A stretch of DNA of 6,854 nt, taken from assembly GCA_023416575.1 (NCBI GenBank), contig JAEZHL010000327.1, positions 1-6,854 of the forward strand, written 5' to 3'. Under the pieces are notes generated by a model. That model saw nothing but the letters and a program-made list of their open reading frames with translations, was not told where the DNA came from and ran no database searches. The stretch comes from Pseudomonadota bacterium. Lineage in GTDB: Bacteria; Pseudomonadota; Alphaproteobacteria; Rhizobiales; Hyphomicrobiaceae. This document shows, piece by piece, positions 5,695-6,854 of this stretch (positions are counted from its first letter, which is position 1; the number at the start of each line of letters is the position of its first letter). The position numbers and the translations under genes were made by a program.

Positions 5695-5763
5695 GCCGGC
5701 GACGTCATTGCATCCTGACGGACCGGCGCTCGAGCCGTGCCCCATCGAGGGGCGGACGAGCGC
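5695..5763 (+). promoter_or_regulatory. Two-hairpin leader of clpB adjoining its ribosome binding site
   Basis: The first hairpin is GCCGG (5695-5699) with CCGGC (5723-5727), enclosing an inner stem CGTCA (5703-5707) with TGACG (5716-5720). The second is GCGCTCG (5726-5732) with CGAGCGC (5757-5763), enclosing GCCCC (5739-5743) with GGGGC (5749-5753) around an ATCGA loop. The two overlap by two bases, so they compete at their shared edge. The second ends three bases before the Shine-Dalgarno AGGAGGG (5767-5773), which itself stays unpaired in this fold. A role in tuning clpB translation is inference; GC-rich DNA forms stems easily. Confidence 0.4.
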
Positions 5764-5779
5764 GCTAGGAGGGACTTCG

Positions 5780-6854
5780 ATGAACTTTGAAAAATACACG
5801 GATCGGGCCAAGGGCTTCGTGCAGGCGGCTCAGAATCTCGCGCTAAGGGAAGGCCACCAGCAGTTCTCGCCCGAGCACGTGCTGAAGGTCTTGCTCGATG
5901 ATCAGGAGGGCCTTGCGTCGGGCCTCATCACACGGGCAGGTGGCCGGCCTAAGGAAGCGCTCGCCGTTGTGAACGAGGCGCTTGCCAAGCGCCCGAAGGT
6001 ATCGGGCACTGGCGCTGGCCAGCTCTATCTCACGCCTGAGCTGGCGCGCGTGTTCGATCAGGCGGAGCAGATCGCGGACAAGGCGGGCGACAAGTTCGTC
6101 ACCGTCGAGCGGTTGCTGCTGGCGCTGGCCATGGCGCGCAACTCGGACGCCGGCCGCATCCTGGCCGATGCCGGGGTGACGCCCCAGAGCTTGAACGAGG
6201 CGATCAATCAGCTGCGCAAGGGGCGGACCGCGGACACTGCGTCTGCAGAACAGGCGTATGATGCCCTGAAGCGCTATGCCCGCGATCTCACGGAAGCTGC
6301 TGCGGAAGGCAAAATCGATCCGGTGATCGGCCGCGACGAAGAGATTCGCCGCACGATGCAGGTGCTGTCACGCCGGACCAAGAACAATCCGGTGCTGATC
6401 GGCGAGCCGGGCGTCGGCAAGACAGCAATCGTCGAGGGCCTTGCGGAACGCATCGTCAAAGGCGACGTGCCCGAGAGCATCAAGGACAAGAAACTGCTGG
6501 CGCTCGACATGGGCGCGCTGATTGCCGGCTCGAAATATCGCGGCGAGTTCGAGGAGCGGCTCAAGGCCGTTCTGGAAGAGGTGACCGCGGCCGAGGGTGC
6601 GATCATCCTGTTCATCGATGAGCTTCACACCATCGTCGGTGCCGGCAAGTCGGAAGGCGCGATGGATGCGTCCAACCTGCTGAAGCCGGCGCTGGCCCGT
6701 GGCGAGCTGCACTGCATCGGCGCGACTACGCTCGACGAGTATCGCAAGCACATCGAAAAGGATGCGGCCCTCGCTCGCCGTTTCCAGCCGCTCTTCGTCA
6801 GCGAGCCGACGGTCGAGGATACGGTCTCCATCCTGCGTGGATTGAAGGAGCGCT
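5780..6854 (+). CDS. clpB: ATP-dependent disaggregase ClpB (Hsp100), 3'-truncated
   Basis: ClpB is a cytoplasmic hexameric AAA+ machine that, with DnaK/DnaJ/GrpE, pulls polypeptides out of heat-induced aggregates. The window holds the first 358 codons of a protein normally about 860-880 residues long, and the frame is open to the right edge. The N-terminal substrate-binding domain (MNFEKYTDRAKGFVQAAQ to about residue 145) holds the two Clp_N repeats. The first AAA+ domain shows GRDEEIRR, Walker A GEPGVGKT (208-215), the pore loop GSKYRGEFEERL with the substrate-gripping Tyr253, Walker B ILFIDE (276-281), GATT (314-317) and the arginine fingers Arg333-Arg334 (ALARRF). The numbering is two above E. 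coli throughout. The ATG at 5780 has a near-perfect Shine-Dalgarno AGGAGGG six bases upstream. ClpB is favoured over ClpA or ClpC by MNFEKYTDRAKGF, the alignment of positions and the heat-shock-like promoter. The middle coiled coil that would settle it lies outside the window. Confidence 0.96.
   Translation, partial: MNFEKYTDRAKGFVQAAQNLALREGHQQFSPEHVLKVLLDDQEGLASGLITRAGGRPKEALAVVNEALAKRPKVSGTGAGQLYLTPELARVFDQAEQIADKAGDKFVTVERLLLALAMARNSDAGRILADAGVTPQSLNEAINQLRKGRTADTASAEQAYDALKRYARDLTEAAAEGKIDPVIGRDEEIRRTMQVLSRRTKNNPVLIGEPGVGKTAIVEGLAERIVKGDVPESIKDKKLLALDMGALIAGSKYRGEFEERLKAVLEEVTAAEGAIILFIDELHTIVGAGKSEGAMDASNLLKPALARGELHCIGATTLDEYRKHIEKDAALARRFQPLFVSEPTVEDTVSILRGLKER

Noticed and set aside
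1..6854. tRNA, rRNA, phage, defence or mobile-element genes
   Set aside because: None was recognised on either strand. All substantial coding regions are explained by housekeeping families.

Overview
This GC-rich window looks like the chromosome of an alphaproteobacterium, most likely of the order Hyphomicrobiales (Rhizobiales). The evidence is the gene order (PTS-Ntr enzyme I, release factor 1, PrmC, a DUF4167 protein, ClpB) and the DUF4167 family itself, which is essentially alphaproteobacterial. The genus cannot be read from the sequence.

Layout from left to right: the 3' two-thirds of ptsP (+, cut by the left edge); a 187-bp gap that ends in a strong ribosome binding site and a 12-codon leader reading frame overlapping the prfA start; prfA (+), encoding RF1; prmC (+), encoding the methyltransferase that modifies the GGQ glutamine of RF1, with a perfect 33-bp tandem duplication across the prfA/prmC junction; a 453-bp non-coding gap with several short hairpins; a DUF4167 gene (+) whose protein has a basic N-terminus and a long disordered tail with an (A/P/T)-E-R triplet repeat; a MOSC-domain gene (-) that converges on and slightly overlaps the DUF4167 gene, and whose 3' end appears frameshifted; a 196-bp divergent region with a heat-shock-like promoter and a folded leader; and the 5' third of clpB (+, cut by the right edge).

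The functional themes are regulatory phosphotransfer (PtsP), translation termination (RF1 and its modifying enzyme), a putative RNA-associated disordered protein (DUF4167), and protein disaggregation (ClpB). The window is a conserved housekeeping region. I see no mobile element, CRISPR array, tRNA or rRNA gene, or defence system, and I do not claim a new multi-gene system. The points that merit a second look are small-scale: the tandem duplication at the prfA/prmC junction, the probable one-base deletion in the MOSC gene, the leader ORF coupled to prfA, the structured clpB leader, and the charge-patterned repeat in the DUF4167 protein.
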